A stretch of DNA of 64,000 nt from a virus. Where the stretch lies: positions 1 to 64,000 of the IMG/VR virus record IMGVR_UViG_3300034684_000299; one strand, given 5' to 3'. The notes beneath the pieces are model-generated. The model worked only from the letters and a program-made list of their open reading frames with translations, did no database searches and had not been told where the DNA came from. Below are positions 54,368 to 62,654 of this stretch, piece by piece. Position numbers and translations under genes: made by a program. The stretch's first letter is position 1, and each line of letters opens with the position of its first letter.

Positions 54368-55287
54368 ATAATAAATATGATGAAAAAGTTTTATGTATAT
54401 CTAAGCAAAGTATTTTTGAAAACAATGAAAAATTAGTTTCTCTAGGAATGAGATTGAAAAAAGATGATCCAAATGTGTTTGCGGTTTTACTCGGAGATAC
54501 TAATTTAGAATATGAATACAAATTTTTAAGTAGACGAGAAGCCGGAGATGACCCAGAATATCCTGTTGCTGCAAGTGATTTGGATTATGTTCAAGTTATC
54601 CCTTATATAATTACAATAGATCGAAAAACACAAAATGTAATTATGGGTGTAAGATCGGATGACTCTACTGAGCAAAGGTTAGCAGGTAAATTAGCTTTAG
54701 GATTGGGAGGCCATATAAACGAAGGAGATGTTGATGGAGCTAAGAATTTTTCTGAAATAATTTTAAATGCAGCAAAGAGAGAATTGTCAGAAGAGTTAGA
54801 AGGATTTCAATACAGTAAAATAGAATTCTATCCATGGTTTGATTCTGAAGACGCCAAAAAGAATTTCCTTGTATTCTTTTATGATTTAAGTGAAGAGGTT
54901 TCAAAATTTCATTTAGGAGTTCTAATGCTTGCTGAAATAGATAGAGATGACGATAGTGAATTAGTATTTGCAGAAGGAAAAGATTTGATATATTTATTTC
55001 CTGATTTTCTTTCAGAAAAATCATTGGATGTAGACGAAGTATTAGAACGTATGCAATATTCTTATGATAAAGTCAATCTTTCGGAAGAATACATCTTGGG
55101 TTTTAATTATTTGAAAATGCCTTCGGCATATGATGCATTGGAATTATTAACTTCGTCTAAGTATCAAGTAGAAATTGAAGGATGGACAAAAGTAGCTGCA
55201 AAAATATTGTCCGACTTACCTAACCAGTTAGAGAACTTAAGATATATAGCTAAGTATAATAAAATAATTAAAAAATTGAATCTGTGA
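54358..55287 (+). CDS. Nudix-like hydrolase, 309 aa
   Basis: GTG start inside the end of the nuclease gene, with GAGGAGGGG upstream. Residues about 115-150 match a Nudix box with a small insertion: GGHINEGD ... AAKRELSEELEG (RExxEE present). The flanking strands YVQVIPYIITIDRKTQNVIMGVR and LVFFYDLSEEV fit the fold. Nudix enzymes cleave nucleoside diphosphate linkages. Possible substrates here are modified nucleotides, NAD-like caps or dNTPs; the sequence does not say which. The C-terminal about 90 residues are a helical extension. Confidence 0.65.
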   Translation: MELNNKYDEKVLCISKQSIFENNEKLVSLGMRLKKDDPNVFAVLLGDTNLEYEYKFLSRREAGDDPEYPVAASDLDYVQVIPYIITIDRKTQNVIMGVRSDDSTEQRLAGKLALGLGGHINEGDVDGAKNFSEIILNAAKRELSEELEGFQYSKIEFYPWFDSEDAKKNFLVFFYDLSEEVSKFHLGVLMLAEIDRDDDSELVFAEGKDLIYLFPDFLSEKSLDVDEVLERMQYSYDKVNLSEEYILGFNYLKMPSAYDALELLTSSKYQVEIEGWTKVAAKILSDLPNQLENLRYIAKYNKIIKKLNL

Positions 55288-55315
55288 ATTCATAAGAAAG
55301 GAGACGAAAAAACTA

Positions 55316-56068
55316 ATGCGTGTTTTGCCTTATCGACCATCTTTTTATCTTAATGATTTTATGTTTGAAAAAGTAGATGTATATATCAATGAAACTTATG
55401 ATCTAGAAGAATATATTAATTTTATAATTTATGACAATGGATACATTAAATTGAAAGGTATTCCTGAAAAAAGACGCCCACCGGATGTGATATACCCAAA
55501 AGCAAAGTCCATATACAACGGAGCTAAAACGCTTGCAGCTTGGTATACTATATATAAAAGATATAAAGATTCTTATAGAGAATTTTTAAGTTCCAAATTA
55601 GATAAAACAATAGCATCGTTAGCCGTTGAAAAACCTGACATTTGGGTATTTAACAATGGGTTGTTTGATTTAAGTAATAGAATAGCTAGAAGATTAAGAG
55701 AAGAATACATTGATTTCTTTCCAAAATACTTTTGGAATACATACCATGAAACATTAGACAAATTGTTGAAATATCAAAGTGAAGAATTTTACGACCATAT
55801 AGTAAATTTTTCAAGTTTATCATCCATTATAGATTTATTCTCAGCAGATTTCAAAAGAAACGTTTTGTATTTCAATCTATCGGTTTTAAAACACGATAGT
55901 CGCGGGCTCAAAGACCAAAAATCAGTATTCGTATTGGATACAAAAAAAGGAGAAGTTTTATTCCCAGAATATTCTAATATTGTTTCAAAACAAACTTATT
56001 CATTAGTAGATGCTAAACTAAGGTTTTCAGATTTAAAAACGAAAGCTGAATACTCTGCAATAAACTAA
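55316..56068 (+). CDS. Unknown protein, 250 aa
   Basis: Not recognised. ATG about 13 nt after AAAGGAGA. Predicted mixed alpha/beta, with Tyr-rich segments (MFEKVDVYINETYDLEEYINFIIYDNGY; KTLAAWYTIYKRYKDSYREFL) and a C-terminal part with VFVLDTKKGEVLFPEYSNIV. There are no cysteine clusters or obvious catalytic signature. It is the last gene before a terminator at 56084, so it closes the nuclease operon and may take part in the same recombination pathway. Confidence 0.55.
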   Translation: MRVLPYRPSFYLNDFMFEKVDVYINETYDLEEYINFIIYDNGYIKLKGIPEKRRPPDVIYPKAKSIYNGAKTLAAWYTIYKRYKDSYREFLSSKLDKTIASLAVEKPDIWVFNNGLFDLSNRIARRLREEYIDFFPKYFWNTYHETLDKLLKYQSEEFYDHIVNFSSLSSIIDLFSADFKRNVLYFNLSVLKHDSRGLKDQKSVFVLDTKKGEVLFPEYSNIVSKQTYSLVDAKLRFSDLKTKAEYSAIN

Positions 56069-56083
56069 CTCATTTTCAAATCA

Positions 56084-56113
56084 AAGCTCCCGTTGCCTCT
56101 GGGAGCTTATTTT
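56084..56113 (+). terminator. Rho-independent terminator
   Basis: AAGCTCCC-GTTGCCTCT-GGGAGCTT followed by ATTTTCT, 16 nt after the stop of the 250-aa gene. Confidence 0.75.
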
Positions 56114-56142
56114 CTATTATATTTTTAAGGAGGAGAAATAAT

Positions 56143-56532
56143 ATGGCATATAAAGATTTTTATTATGTAGATTCAATTTATGCAAAACCTCAAAAGGAAA
56201 TTACATTAACTGAAAATAAATTAATTTTCAAATCTCAAAACGGAGATAAGAATAAATTAAAAATTGAGAAAGAAATTACTAAAACAGAAGAAATCCAAAA
56301 AGAAATAGATTCATTACTATCAGATTTTTTAAAATTTTTAAAACAATCGGGAACGACTTCCTATTCTTTAGGAGAAGGCCCTGATAATGTTTCAGTAATG
56401 ACTTTTACAACGTATTATGCTAAAATACGTAGTATTGAAATGACCATTAAATTTGATAATAAAAATGATAAGAAAAAATTAGCTCAAAAAATATCTAAAA
56501 TATTACGTGAAAACTCAAAAAAAGCTTCATGA
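56143..56532 (+). CDS. Unknown small protein, 129 aa
   Basis: ATG with AAGGAGGAG at about 9 nt. The sequence is lysine-rich with a beta-alpha-beta pattern: strands at the start (FYYVDSIYAKPQKEITLTENKLIFK), a helix (EEIQKEIDSLLSDFLKFLKQSG), strands (VSVMTFTTYYAKIRSIEMTIKF) and a basic end. Similar size and order to the following 150-aa protein suggest the pair may be distant paralogues. Function is unknown. Confidence 0.5.
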   Translation: MAYKDFYYVDSIYAKPQKEITLTENKLIFKSQNGDKNKLKIEKEITKTEEIQKEIDSLLSDFLKFLKQSGTTSYSLGEGPDNVSVMTFTTYYAKIRSIEMTIKFDNKNDKKKLAQKISKILRENSKKAS

Positions 56533-56547
56533 GAAGGAGGAACAATT

Positions 56548-57000
56548 ATGAGTTTATTATTTTTAATGAAAAAAAATAACGTCTATACCTTCTATAATTT
56601 TGCTCTAACTAAAAAATATGAATATGTTGTATATTATGGCATGACAAAAAAAATACCACCAAAGAAATGGAAAGTAGTTATAGATAAATCTATTACTAGC
56701 ATTATATCTGCAATTCCATTTGATGCCAGAAATTTTCTTGCTGGTTCTATTTATGATATTCTAATTAGCGAAGATTATGAAATAGATATTTTCTATAAAA
56801 TGGAAGATTATGATATATCTATTAGAATTGACGGTATGTATAATGACCCAGATAATCATGAAGAGGAAAAAATATTTGTAAAAAAAGTGCGTACCTTTCT
56901 TCGAAGAATTTATAACGAATTGCATGCTGAAACATATGCATCATTAAAGAATGGGAGGAATGATTATTATGCTACTAGAAGTAGAAATAAGAAACGGTAA
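56548..57000 (+). CDS. Unknown small protein, 150 aa
   Basis: ATG with AGAAGGAGG upstream. Pattern similar to its upstream neighbour: N-terminal strands (NNVYTFYNFALTKKYEYVVYYG), a helical middle, strands (YEIDIFYKMEDYDISIRIDG) and a basic C-terminal helix ending RSRNKKR. The next gene starts within its 3' end. No known domain was recognised. Confidence 0.5.
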   Translation: MSLLFLMKKNNVYTFYNFALTKKYEYVVYYGMTKKIPPKKWKVVIDKSITSIISAIPFDARNFLAGSIYDILISEDYEIDIFYKMEDYDISIRIDGMYNDPDNHEEEKIFVKKVRTFLRRIYNELHAETYASLKNGRNDYYATRSRNKKR

Positions 57001-57190
57001 AAGAATAGAAACCATATATATGGATGAGAACAAAGTAATCATGAGGGGGAATTATTTGAAAGATCCTCCTCATGATATTGATGATTTAATAAATAGAATC
57101 AAAAATAATTTAATTTCTCCATCTGTACAAATATATTATAATGGATTTTCTATCAAAGGTAAGAATGGATATGTTAGATATTTTTATTGA
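56969..57190 (+). CDS. Unknown small protein, 73 aa
   Basis: The ATG at 56969 is used because GGGAGG (56953-56958) lies 10 nt upstream; earlier in-frame ATGs overlap that site. Short beta-rich product (LLEVEIRNGKRIETIYMDENKVIMRGNYL ... YYNGFSIKGKNGYVRYFY). It overlaps the previous gene by 32 nt and converges on the HU-like gene, overlapping its end by 17 nt. Function is unknown. Confidence 0.5.
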   Translation: MLLEVEIRNGKRIETIYMDENKVIMRGNYLKDPPHDIDDLINRIKNNLISPSVQIYYNGFSIKGKNGYVRYFY

Positions 57191-57470
57191 TAGTTGGACG
57201 TTCAGCTGAATTAACTATAATTAATTCATCTTTAGGACCTTTATGCAAGTACAAATAGCCCGGTTTTTTAAACATTATTCTGTAATTGGTTGTTCCAAGA
57301 CCGGGCATTTCTTTTATCTTAAAACTTCCTACCCCTTGAACTCTAAATTCTTTATGCTTTATCATTTCATCCCAAAAAATGTCTTTAAATACTTCCATTA
57401 CTTTTTTTACATCTTCATAATCAAGATTAGTTCTTTTAGCTATGGTATTCAACATTTCTTTGTGCAACAT
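57174..57470 (-). CDS. HU/IHF-family DNA-binding protein, 98 aa
   Basis: Matches the HU fold: an N-terminal helical pair (MLHKEMLNTIAKRTNLDYEDVKKVMEVFKDIFWDEMIKHKEFRV) followed by GVGSFKIKEM, the usual G-x-G-x-F strand. An arm region then contains the DNA-intercalation tip (PGLGTTNYRIMF). Such proteins bend and compact DNA. Here it could organise replicating phage DNA or assist the polymerase. Its ATG overlaps the stop of the SleB-like gene (TAATG), so the two form a coupled minus-strand pair. Confidence 0.75.
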   Translation of the reverse strand: MLHKEMLNTIAKRTNLDYEDVKKVMEVFKDIFWDEMIKHKEFRVQGVGSFKIKEMPGLGTTNYRIMFKKPGYLYLHKGPKDELIIVNSAERPTINKNI

Positions 57471-57958
57471 TACAATTCCCCTCCAATTTTAAAAAATCTA
57501 TGATAAAAATTCTCTGCTACAGGAATTTCTATTACTTTATAATATTTAGTAAAAATATCTTGTGGCGTTTTACCTGCTGCTTCTAATTCTGATAATCTTT
57601 TTTTTGTTATATAAAACACTGCTTTATCAGATAAATCTCTTTCTCCAGCTATATATTTTTCTAATTCTCTATCTGCTATAAGCCCACACTGTATAAATTT
57701 TTCAACATCATAAGCTTTAGTAAGATGAATATTAGGTTTGTTCCAAGCATCAAAGTTTTTTGCAATCCCTCTTGGATCAGCTTTACCCTCTTTTCCACCT
57801 GTCCTATCAAACATGAATGCAGGATAAGATAGTTCATTTAAAAATACGTCTGCTATCATGGCTTTTTCCTCATCTGGACATATGGAAGCTTCTCCAAACA
57901 CTATTATTTGCAGTATTTTACTTATTTCTTTGTAATCGTTTCTATCACTATCTGACAT
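57470..57958 (-). CDS. SleB-like cell wall hydrolase candidate, 162 aa
   Basis: ATG with TTAGGAGG upstream. The N-terminal pattern FGEASICPDEEKAMIADVFLNEL resembles the GEA-x(n)-G-x-x-AVAxVxLNR core of the SleB/Hydrolase_2 family, with the catalytic Glu at about residue 23. The C-terminal NFYHRFFKIG resembles the family's final HRFY strand. There is no signal peptide. It may cleave peptidoglycan during entry or lysis, although its place beside an HU-like gene in the replication region is unusual. Assignment rests on motif pattern only. Confidence 0.5.
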   Translation of the reverse strand: MSDSDRNDYKEISKILQIIVFGEASICPDEEKAMIADVFLNELSYPAFMFDRTGGKEGKADPRGIAKNFDAWNKPNIHLTKAYDVEKFIQCGLIADRELEKYIAGERDLSDKAVFYITKKRLSELEAAGKTPQDIFTKYYKVIEIPVAENFYHRFFKIGGEL

Positions 57959-57999
57959 AATGTTGTAACCTCCTAAGTATTATTATTTCTACTTTTCGC

Positions 58000-58028
58000 T
58001 TGATTAAAAGCTAAAAATCTGATATAAT
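58000..58028 (+). promoter_or_regulatory. Sigma70-like promoter for the dnaB operon
   Basis: TTGATT, 17 nt, TGATATAAT (TATAAT at 58023-58028), 43 nt before the DnaB start. The same extended -10 as the primase promoter. Confidence 0.72.
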
Positions 58029-58070
58029 TGAAGCAATGAGAACTGGTGCTTCAAAAGGGGGAAAACTCAA

Positions 58071-59435
58071 TTGCATTCCAACATTGAACAACAAATTTAC
58101 TCAGATGAAGAACAATTGATCACAGTTATATTATACAACTTCAAGAAGAATATGCCAGTAGTAGCTAACATCGTAACCCCAGATATGTTTTTGAACGAGA
58201 ACTATAAACGTATCTATGAATCGCTTCTCCTCGAATTTACGAAAGATCCAGATATACCATTAAAACAAGCCCTGAGTTATCACAATATCGGTATAGATTG
58301 GGACAAAATCACTAAGATAATAAACGAATTTTATTTCTCAATCAACAATGAAGAGGAAGAAGAAATAAAACAAATAGCACTTAAAGTAGCTGACCATGCA
58401 AAAGCAAGAAAACTCGTAAAAATGGTTAATGATTCAGCTCAAGAATTATCTAAAGGTGCATTAATAGATACAGTTAAAGATCATGTAACTAAAATCTTTA
58501 ACGAAATGAATAGAGAGATAAATCTTATTTCTCTCACTTCCCTCAACGAAAACTTATCGAAATTCCTTCAGGAATATGAATTCAAAGAAAAAATTATCAA
58601 AGAAGATCCAAATGCTTCCTTATTAGCTGGCGATTCTACAGGCTTCAAAATAATTGACCTGTGGACTTATGGGTTAAAAAAACAGGAACTTTGGATCATA
58701 GCAGGACGTCCTTCTATGGGAAAAACAGCACTTGGATTGAGAATAGCTTTTTTAGCTACGCAAAAATCACAGCAACCATGTTTATTTATATCTTTAGAAA
58801 CATCTGATGTTAATTTAGCTAAAAGATTAGTAATTATGGAATCACAAATTTCAAATGCTAAAATTTCCGAAGGCAATTTAACACCCGAGGAAAAAGAAAA
58901 GATGATACATTACATTACTTTGCTTGAAAATACTCCCCTGTATTTCTTAGATACAGGCTCAATAACCCCCAACGTTATTCGAAACGTCATAATTCAATTC
59001 AACGAACGTCATAGTAAACCTATACGTTATGTGTTCATAGATTACCTTCAACTTCTCAAGTCAGATGATAGAATTAGAAACAGACAAGAAGAAGTCAGTT
59101 CAATATCACGAGAGTTAAAACTTATTGCTAAAGAGTTTAACTTAACAGTTGTGGCCTTATCTCAATTAAGTAGAGAAGTTGAAAAAAGGCCAGATAACAG
59201 ACCTAAAATGTCGGATCTCAGAGAATCCGGAGCTATTGAACAAGACGCAGATATAATTTTGATGTTGTACAGAGAAGAATATTATTTATCGAAAAAAGAA
59301 CAAAGAGCAGAAAAACCACAAAGTTTAACCGAAATTATTCAAGTTAAATTCAAAGAAGGGGGTACAGGAACCTATCATCTCGCATTTGAACCTGAATTTA
59401 TGAGGTTCTCCCCATATGTAGATGATGAGGTTTAA
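58071..59435 (+). CDS. dnaB: Replicative DNA helicase, DnaB type, 454 aa
   Basis: TTG start after AAAAGGGGGAAAA. The N-terminal DnaB domain (QQIYSDEEQLITVILYNF ... ENYKRIYESLLL) leads to the RecA-type motor. Walker A is GRPSMGKTALGL (about residue 215), then ISLETSD, Walker B IDYLQLL, and SQLSREVEKRP. LRESGAIEQDADIILMLYREEYY and the arginine-finger region KFKEGGTGTYHLAF follow. It unwinds the phage replication fork with the primase at 46287. Full length. It leads the operon that carries its loader. Confidence 0.95.
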   Translation: MHSNIEQQIYSDEEQLITVILYNFKKNMPVVANIVTPDMFLNENYKRIYESLLLEFTKDPDIPLKQALSYHNIGIDWDKITKIINEFYFSINNEEEEEIKQIALKVADHAKARKLVKMVNDSAQELSKGALIDTVKDHVTKIFNEMNREINLISLTSLNENLSKFLQEYEFKEKIIKEDPNASLLAGDSTGFKIIDLWTYGLKKQELWIIAGRPSMGKTALGLRIAFLATQKSQQPCLFISLETSDVNLAKRLVIMESQISNAKISEGNLTPEEKEKMIHYITLLENTPLYFLDTGSITPNVIRNVIIQFNERHSKPIRYVFIDYLQLLKSDDRIRNRQEEVSSISRELKLIAKEFNLTVVALSQLSREVEKRPDNRPKMSDLRESGAIEQDADIILMLYREEYYLSKKEQRAEKPQSLTEIIQVKFKEGGTGTYHLAFEPEFMRFSPYVDDEV

Positions 59436-59493
59436 CTTCCGAATTCCTTCCCCAAAAATTTGATTTCCTAATTTCTAAAGAAAGGAGGAAAAG

Positions 59494-60405
59494 GTGCTTT
59501 TGTTTGAAATTATTCCGCACCTAATGTTTATGGTGGATAACAAGAATGAACGTATACCTTACAATATAAGATGTCCAGCCGAATGGGAACAATTAAAAAG
59601 CCCTATGAAACGTCTTATTAAGCAGTTTGAAACCACAGAATATTTTACTGATGACCAATTTAAATATATAAACAAAAGCATAGAATATTTAAAAACTAAA
59701 CTTCAAGATCCATTAGATAACGAAGCTATTATTAATCTTCTAATACCTTCCCTAAAACAAAGTCAAAAAGAATATAGTAGTATTAAAGAACTTTGGACTA
59801 AAACAATTAAGTACCTTCTGGAAAAATTCCCCGATTCCCCTTATTATAAGCAACAAGTTATTTACTCCATTTCAAGGCAGAATAATCAGAAAATAAAAAA
59901 GTTAAAAGAAGAAAAAGATATAAAAAGGGTTCCATATAAAAAGATTGTTGATTTATTTCAAAAAGTATTACCTAATTTCACCGTTGTTTTGACTAAAAAA
60001 GGTGAATTACCTTACAAAACTAAACAAAAAATCAAAATCACATGGCTGGAATATCAAAACTTTGATGATTGGAGTAAGGTTTTCGAAAAAGTCAAACAAA
60101 GTGAGTTTTTAACTAAAAAATGGAAACCTGATTTTGATTGGATAATAGAAATAAACAATTTCAGGAATATTTTAAATGGTAAATATGACAATATAACTAA
60201 CGTTGAAAAAAGCAAATTGACAAATAGGTATCAAAAAATCAATTCACAAAATACTGTTTCTTTAAATATCCCTAATTATTTAAAAAAGTTCATAAGGGAT
60301 AATACTTTGTATTTAAATGAACTTCGGAATTTTTCTAACGATGAAACTCTCATTAAACTAGCAGTGGAAAAAGCGAAGGAATATAATTTTAGTATTAAAG
60401 ATTAA
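59494..60405 (+). CDS. Replication accessory protein, DnaD/helicase-loader-like, 303 aa
   Basis: GTG start with AAAGGAGG upstream (a TTG two codons on is also possible). The C-terminal third contains WKPDFDWIIEINNFRNILNGKYDN, a pattern repeatedly found at the end of phage replication-initiation proteins next to dnaC. The N-terminal two thirds are helical and basic. Its position between dnaB and the DnaC-type loader suggests it recruits helicase to the origin. No enzymatic motif is seen. Confidence 0.55.
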   Translation: MLLFEIIPHLMFMVDNKNERIPYNIRCPAEWEQLKSPMKRLIKQFETTEYFTDDQFKYINKSIEYLKTKLQDPLDNEAIINLLIPSLKQSQKEYSSIKELWTKTIKYLLEKFPDSPYYKQQVIYSISRQNNQKIKKLKEEKDIKRVPYKKIVDLFQKVLPNFTVVLTKKGELPYKTKQKIKITWLEYQNFDDWSKVFEKVKQSEFLTKKWKPDFDWIIEINNFRNILNGKYDNITNVEKSKLTNRYQKINSQNTVSLNIPNYLKKFIRDNTLYLNELRNFSNDETLIKLAVEKAKEYNFSIKD

Positions 60406-60426
60406 TTTTTTGCGGGAGGGGAATTA

Positions 60427-61188
60427 ATGGATAGAACAACTTTAGAAAAAATTGTTGAAAGTATAAAATCAAAACCTAATCTACGTTTATCAAATTATGA
60501 AGCCGCTATTGAACATATGAAACAAGAAAACTATTCATGTTTTGATACTTGTAATAAAATGTTTTTCCCAAAAGATGATATTCTTATTAAATGTCCTATA
60601 GCTACAAAAAGAGAAACAATTAGAAACAAAGAAGGGCATTTACCTTTAAGAACCAAAGAAATGTCTTTTGAAACATTTGATGTAAATAGAAATCCAGATG
60701 CCTTTTATCAATGTAAATTCTTTGTCGAAGATTATAAACAAAATCAAGATATTAATCTAATTTTATATGGTGATTTAGGTACTGGTAAGACACATTTAGC
60801 TATAAGTATTATGAAAGAGTTATTATATTTTTCAAATTTTGATAATATCGAATTTGAAGTTTTTACTAATTCGTATGAATTTCTGAAAGATACAGAAAGA
60901 TTAGAAAGGTTAAAAAATTGTGATTTATTGATATTAGATGATTTGGGAGCATTCCCACTAAATAACTGGGCTCTTGAAACCCTATACGATATAATTGATT
61001 GGAGATATAAAAATAAATTGAGCCATGTTATAACAACCAACATAGGTGTTGAAGCTGAGAGTTCTGAAGAATTTATAAATATATTCAGTAATCAATTAGA
61101 CCCTAGAATTACCAGTAGATTATTGCATAACTCCAATATAGTCAAATTAGAAGGATTAGATTCTAGACTAATAGGAGCTGATGAGTAA
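60427..61188 (+). CDS. dnaC: DnaC/DnaI-type helicase loader ATPase, 253 aa
   Basis: ATG with GGGAGGGG upstream. Residues 38-56 carry cysteines (CFDTCNKMF ... IKCP), often a zinc-binding module in phage loaders. Walker A is YGDLGTGKT (114-122), Walker B is LLILDDLG (about 169-176), sensor-1 is VITTN, and a sensor-2-like Arg is in PRITSRLL. It loads the DnaB ring on single-stranded DNA. Its stop overlaps the next start (TAATG). Confidence 0.88.
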   Translation: MDRTTLEKIVESIKSKPNLRLSNYEAAIEHMKQENYSCFDTCNKMFFPKDDILIKCPIATKRETIRNKEGHLPLRTKEMSFETFDVNRNPDAFYQCKFFVEDYKQNQDINLILYGDLGTGKTHLAISIMKELLYFSNFDNIEFEVFTNSYEFLKDTERLERLKNCDLLILDDLGAFPLNNWALETLYDIIDWRYKNKLSHVITTNIGVEAESSEEFINIFSNQLDPRITSRLLHNSNIVKLEGLDSRLIGADE

Positions 61189-61706
61189 TGTACTTTCTAA
61201 ACACTTATCTTGAATATTTGCAAAGAGTATCACGCACCTATGTTTTCCCTGAGTACAAATTAGGAATTCATCGTGTTTTCTTTTTTGAAAATTTTTCTCA
61301 GTCTGAAAGAAAGATAATATTTATAACTCATACCTATCAAACATATGAAAGTTATTCATTATTAATACCGTTTGATTCATATGAAGAGTACAAAAAAATC
61401 ATGTTCAATTTGAAAAAATTATTATCTCCTGCTACATACAAGTTTTTGCTATCAACATCACAACTTTTTTTCAAAAACAACGACGCAGGATATAACCTGA
61501 CTTTATTGATCGCTAATTTTGATTTTGTACCGGGATTATCTGTTTTTGATAGAAGTGCTATGCCCTTAAATACTTCGACTAAAGATATAGACGATTTAGT
61601 TTTCCTATTTAATAAGTTAAAGGGCAATTCCGAATATCAAATCAACAATTCTCAAAAAAAATCAAACAAAGAGGGGGGCTTAATATTCAGTTTGAAAGGG
61701 AACTAA
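61188..61706 (+). CDS. Unknown protein, 172 aa
   Basis: Starts in the stop of the loader gene (TAATG), so it is translationally coupled. It has an aromatic-rich beta pattern (KLGIHRVFFFENFSQSERKIIFITHTYQTYESYSLLIPF), a helical segment, then FVPGLSVFDRSAMPLNTSTKDIDDLVFLF and a basic end. It lies between the loader and the RusA-type resolvase, so a role in replication or recombination is plausible but unsupported by motifs. Confidence 0.52.
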   Translation: MYFLNTYLEYLQRVSRTYVFPEYKLGIHRVFFFENFSQSERKIIFITHTYQTYESYSLLIPFDSYEEYKKIMFNLKKLLSPATYKFLLSTSQLFFKNNDAGYNLTLLIANFDFVPGLSVFDRSAMPLNTSTKDIDDLVFLFNKLKGNSEYQINNSQKKSNKEGGLIFSLKGN

Positions 61707-61714
61707 TAATAGAG

Positions 61715-62110
61715 ATGGATAAAGTACCTGTTTCAGTCAACTCTGCTTATAAAAGAGCAAAATTATCTTCAGGGAAACAAGGAATGTATATGACAAAAAA
61801 TGCTAAAAAGTATAAGGAAGAGTTAGCATGGATGGCTAAAGAAGTAGTTAAAAATAACAAATGGAAACTATTTGATGAAGAGCGGTTTTTCTTCGTTGAC
61901 CTTTATTATACATTCAAATCAAAACGATTTGTGGACCCAAACAACACCCATAAAATTACATTGGACGCATTAGAAGGAATAGTATTTGATAACGATAAGT
62001 GGGCTTTAACTCGTGATATGGGAGCTAAATTCGGTAAAAGAGAACATTTTACAATAGTTATAAGAATACCAGAAAATACTTATAAGGAGGTTATTGCCGA
62101 TGTTTACTAA
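61715..62110 (+). CDS. rusA: RusA-type Holliday junction resolvase, 131 aa
   Basis: RusA signatures: an N-terminal PVSVNSAYKRAK segment (the usual P-x-x-N-x-x-Y region) and a helix with KKYKEELAWMAKEVV. The catalytic acidic cluster is FVDPNNTHKITLDALEGIVFDNDKWAL, matching D-x-x-N-x-x-K-x-x-x-D-x-L-x-G ... DD-like (here DND). It cleaves four-way junctions during phage recombination or before packaging. Length is normal (about 120-140 aa). The ribosome binding site is AAAGGGA. It overlaps the next gene by 11 nt. Confidence 0.85.
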   Translation: MDKVPVSVNSAYKRAKLSSGKQGMYMTKNAKKYKEELAWMAKEVVKNNKWKLFDEERFFFVDLYYTFKSKRFVDPNNTHKITLDALEGIVFDNDKWALTRDMGAKFGKREHFTIVIRIPENTYKEVIADVY

Positions 62111-62324
62111 GCTTGAATTATTGGAACTTGCTAAAGTGCTTGATGAGGAATATTTGAATAATAAGTTTCAAGAAAGAGAAAATGTTGGAAAGTTTTTTCA
62201 TTCAAGAGAATTATTGGAAGAAATTGAGAAAGATATAGTTAAAGCACAGGAATTACATAAATTAATTGATGAATTAATAGAATATTTTGAAATAGAACCT
62301 TATATAGAGAAAAAAATCATATAA
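62100..62324 (+). CDS. Small acidic helical protein, 74 aa
   Basis: The ATG at 62100 is selected because TAAGGAGG lies about 9 nt upstream, within the end of the resolvase gene. The product is almost entirely charged helix (KLELLELAKVLDEEYLNNKFQERENVGKFFHSRELLEEIEK ... LIDELIEYFEIEPYIEKKII). It is the last gene of the dnaB operon, followed by terminators. Possibly a small regulator or partner protein; function unknown. Confidence 0.55.
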   Translation: MFTKLELLELAKVLDEEYLNNKFQERENVGKFFHSRELLEEIEKDIVKAQELHKLIDELIEYFEIEPYIEKKII

Positions 62325-62358
62325 TTACCCGCCACGCTAACATACGAACCTCCTCCTA

Positions 62359-62383
62359 TCCCGCCTTCACGGGCGGGTTTTTT
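62359..62383 (+). terminator. Rho-independent terminator of the dnaB operon
   Basis: CCCGCC-TTCACG-GGCGGG followed by TTTTTT, 36 nt after the last stop. Confidence 0.88.
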
Positions 62384-62388
62384 CCAAA

Positions 62389-62421
62389 AAAAAAACGGGA
62401 GATTATCTCTCCCCTTTTTTT
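62389..62421. terminator. Bidirectional terminator between convergent operons
   Basis: A poly-A tract, then GGGAGA-TTA-TCTCTCCC, then a poly-T tract, giving a hairpin with U tracts in both directions. It ends the minus-strand holin operon. Confidence 0.85.
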
Positions 62422-62607
62422 TTACATCTTAATTTCAAATCCAGCAAATATTTCTGCTTTTTTCTCTTCAAAAGGTTTTCTTACTCCACCACCAACACTT
62501 AAATTATCGTTCTTATCTAGCGGGACAAACAACCCAGCACCAATAGATTTGTTTGTCAATATTGCATCTGCATTTATCCTAAATCCACCTTCTTTGCCAG
62601 GGTCCAA
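62422..62607 (-). CDS. Small beta-rich protein, at least 61 aa, start unclear
   Basis: Sequence with alternating strands (GFRINADAILTNKSIGAGLFVPLDKNDNLSVGGGVRKPF). The only conventional start is TTG at 62605-62607, which lacks a ribosome binding site. The same frame stays open upstream to a TGA near 62697 and reads sensibly (FYTGQTIRQTKVLDSKGG-VEEGVSWTAYTLDPGKEGG), overlapping the holin end in the -1 frame. The true start may be a rare codon, or the protein may arise by frameshifting from the holin gene. It is last in the minus operon; function unknown. Confidence 0.45.
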   Translation of the reverse strand: MDPGKEGGFRINADAILTNKSIGAGLFVPLDKNDNLSVGGGVRKPFEEKKAEIFAGFEIKM

Positions 62608-62654
62608 GGTATACGCTGTCCAAGATACCCCTTCTTCTACCCCGCCTTTTGAAT

